Positions 23,215-24,438 of a DNA stretch of 24,438 nucleotides are shown one piece after another (the first letter of the stretch is position 1; each line of letters begins with the position of its first letter). The notes under the pieces are model-generated. The model saw nothing but the letters and a program-made list of their open reading frames with translations. It was not told where the DNA came from and searched no databases. The DNA lies in NCBI GenBank assembly GCA_023450775.1, contig JAEXGP010000170.1:1-24438 (forward strand). Reading direction: 5' to 3'. The position numbers and the translations under genes were made by a program. The stretch comes from Actinomycetes bacterium (lineage in GTDB: Bacteria > Actinomycetota > Acidimicrobiia > Acidimicrobiales > Microtrichaceae).

Positions 23215-23306
23215 GCGCACGCGTCCTCCGGCGCTGTGTCCCACCAGCAACACCCGTTCGGTGTGTGCCTGCAGGACGGAGCGGCCAGCGGGTCCACGAT
23301 CCTCAC
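23211..23306 (-). CDS. Possible small protein or leader peptide (31 residues) between moxR and the DUF58 gene
   Basis: This short frame starts with GTG directly after the moxR TAG and ends with TGA overlapping GTG 23214 of the DUF58 gene. The predicted peptide begins MRIVDPLAAPS and has Cys at positions 12, 19, 20 and 30 and two adjacent Trp (21-22). In this frame 27 of 31 codons end in G or C, as expected for coding DNA here. The DUF58 frame over the same bases is visibly poorer. No ribosome site precedes the GTG, so it would depend on coupling to moxR. It could be a real small protein, a coupling device, or chance in a high-GC gap. Confidence 0.35.
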   Translation of the reverse strand: MRIVDPLAAPSCRHTPNGCCWWDTAPEDACA

Positions 23307-24245
23307 CTAGGCGGTGGGCCGGGGGACGGGGACCCGGGACAGCAGCTCGGTCAGCACGGCGCCCGCCGAGGACGAGTCGACGCGTCCGCCCACGAGCACC
23401 CGGTGGCGACAGGCCCCCACGAAGATCGCCTGGACGTCCTCAGGGGTGACGTGGTCCCGACCGTCGACGACCGCGTGCGCCCGAGCGAGCCCCATCATCC
23501 CGGTGGACACGCGGGGCGACACGCCGTGGCTCAGGCGGGGGTCCATCCGCGTCGCCTCGACCAGGTCCAACAGGTAGTCGACGATCGGCGCCGCGGCGTA
23601 GAGCTGGGCGGTGGCGCGCTGCACGCCGACGAGCTCCTCGGGCGACGTCACGGGCCGCACCTGGTCGAGCACCCCCACGCCGCCCTCGCCGGTCACGATC
23701 TCCCGCTCGGCCTCACGGTCGGGCAACCCCATGGAGAGCACGAGTGCGAACCGGTCGAGCTGGCTCTCGGGCAGCGGGAACGTGCCGACCTGGCCGAACG
23801 GGTTCTGCGTGGCGATCACCAGGAACGGCTCCGGCAGGTTCCAGGTGGTGCCGTCCACGGTGACGTGGTGCTCCTCCATGGGCTGCAGCAGCGCGGCCTG
23901 GGTCCGCGGCGAGGCGCGGTTGACCTCGTCCACCAGCACCACGTTGGCGAACAGCGGCCCCGGCCGGAACTGCCACTCGCCCGTGTCGGGACGGTGGACC
24001 GACGTGCCCGTGATGTCGGTGGGCAGCAGATCGGGGGTGCACTGCACACGACCGAAGCGGCCGCCGATGGCGGCGGCCAGGCTCCGGGCGAGCAGGGTCT
24101 TGCCGGTCCCGGGGAGGTCCTCGACGAGCAGGTGCCCGCAGGCGAGGAAGGTGGCCACGGCCAGATCGACCGCCTGAGGCTTCCCCCGCACAGTCGTGGC
24201 GACGGCGCCGCGCAGCGCGGCGGCGACTTCGGTGGGCGCCCGCAT
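23307..24245 (-). CDS. MoxR-family AAA+ ATPase
   Basis: This 312-residue cytoplasmic ATPase probably helps assemble or activate a partner complex, here likely the DUF58/transglutaminase membrane proteins. Walker A 'EDLPGTGKT' (about 42-50), Walker B 'VVLVDEVNR' (102-110), sensor 1 'ATQNP' (145-149) and the 'ESQLDRF' arginine region all fit MoxR. The 'PDLLPTDITG' helix insert is typical of the family. Length is normal. ATG 24245 overlaps by one base the TGA of the upstream partial gene (TGATG); no separate ribosome site is seen, which supports translational coupling. An Asp/Glu finger or other unusual change is not noticed. Confidence 0.95.
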   Translation of the reverse strand: MRAPTEVAAALRGAVATTVRGKPQAVDLAVATFLACGHLLVEDLPGTGKTLLARSLAAAIGGRFGRVQCTPDLLPTDITGTSVHRPDTGEWQFRPGPLFANVVLVDEVNRASPRTQAALLQPMEEHHVTVDGTTWNLPEPFLVIATQNPFGQVGTFPLPESQLDRFALVLSMGLPDREAEREIVTGEGGVGVLDQVRPVTSPEELVGVQRATAQLYAAAPIVDYLLDLVEATRMDPRLSHGVSPRVSTGMMGLARAHAVVDGRDHVTPEDVQAIFVGACRHRVLVGGRVDSSSAGAVLTELLSRVPVPRPTA

Positions 24246-24438
24246 CAGCTGAGCGGCGCGTTCGGCGGCTCGTCGTGGTGCTCCCGCACCACCGGCGGCA
24301 GCTCCCAGTCGCCGAGCGGCTCCGCAGCGTCGCGCTCGACGTGCGGATGCAGGCCGTCGGCCGGCGCGCCGGGCACCACGGGCGGCGCAGGCTGCTGGAG
24401 CTCGGGCGGCAGTGGCGGTGGAGCGTGAGGGGCCGGAG
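24245..24438 (-). CDS. C-terminal end of a proline-rich protein (partial)
   Basis: The minus-strand frame is open from the window end to TGA 24247-24245. The 63 visible residues are rich in Pro, with Ala, Glu and His, and end EPPNAPLS. Most codons end in G or C and the stop overlaps moxR ATG by one base, so I treat it as the last part of a real upstream gene in the same operon. No domain can be named. It may be the disordered tail of a larger envelope protein. Confidence 0.55.
   Translation of the reverse strand, partial: PAPHAPPPLPPELQQPAPPVVPGAPADGLHPHVERDAAEPLGDWELPPVVREHHDEPPNAPLS

Noticed and set aside
23215..23253. GTG 23253 as start of the DUF58 gene
   Set aside because: No ribosome site precedes it, and third codon positions are poor in G/C in that frame. 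GTG 23214 has GGAGGA and a GTGA junction.
23250..23264. Short inverted repeat ACACC / GGTGT between moxR and the DUF58 gene
   Set aside because: Five base pairs in GC-rich DNA is within chance, and it lies inside an operon, so a terminator is unlikely.

Overview
The window is about 24.4 kb of very high-GC DNA, with G or C at nearly every third codon position. It comes from the chromosome of an actinobacterium. An Acidimicrobiia-like lineage is my best guess. That guess rests on a mycobacterial-type NADP isocitrate dehydrogenase, a fused LivH-LivM permease, an LLM-class (F420-type) oxidoreductase, a DUF559/AbiEi-like nuclease, a MoxR-DUF58-transglutaminase operon and frequent GTG/TTG starts. 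No 16S or other marker gene is present to prove it. I see no tRNA, rRNA, CRISPR array, phage or transposase gene. Both ends cut through genes.

Layout, left to right. (1) 1-2073, plus strand: the end of a beta-propeller protein, then a membrane-anchored metzincin-type metalloprotease. (2) 2143-5987, minus strand: a complete sulfate ABC importer, transcribed binding lipoprotein - CysT - CysW - CysA, with every junction overlapping by 4-8 bp. (3) 6297-7517, plus strand: icd, bracketed by two related palindromic elements. (4) 7597-10866: two divergently transcribed carotenoid-oxygenase-family genes. (5) 10974-15803, minus strand: a branched-chain amino acid type (Liv) ABC importer, transcribed binding lipoprotein - LivHM fusion - LivG - LivF, all junctions overlapping by 4 bp and one apparently starting at CTG. 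(6) 15930-18945, minus strand: a DUF559-type PD-(D/E)XK protein, a beta-propeller lipoprotein and an LLM oxidoreductase. (7) 19104-20153, plus strand: an unrecognised lipoprotein. (8) 20235-24438, minus strand: a proline-rich protein (partial), MoxR ATPase, a possible 31-residue small protein, DUF58 and a transglutaminase-core membrane protein.

The genes are mostly ordinary: nutrient import, TCA cycle, apocarotenoid cleavage and a MoxR-type assembly operon. The least explained material lies between them. A near-identical palindrome occurs three times (10893-10940, 15889-15938, 16933-16980). A fourth hairpin with a related outer stem lies at 20175-20218, with paired changes that keep the stem. 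A second palindrome family flanks icd (6118-6179, 7531-7580). All four convergent gene junctions in the window hold a strong hairpin. Two copies of the first family bracket the nuclease gene, and one copy supplies its stop codon. This looks like a dispersed palindromic repeat system doubling as 3'-end signals, and it is the best candidate for something undescribed. Other points of note are the CTG start of livHM, a LivG with a degenerate ABC signature motif, a cluster of apparently leaderless starts, and the small ORF coupled between moxR and the DUF58 gene.
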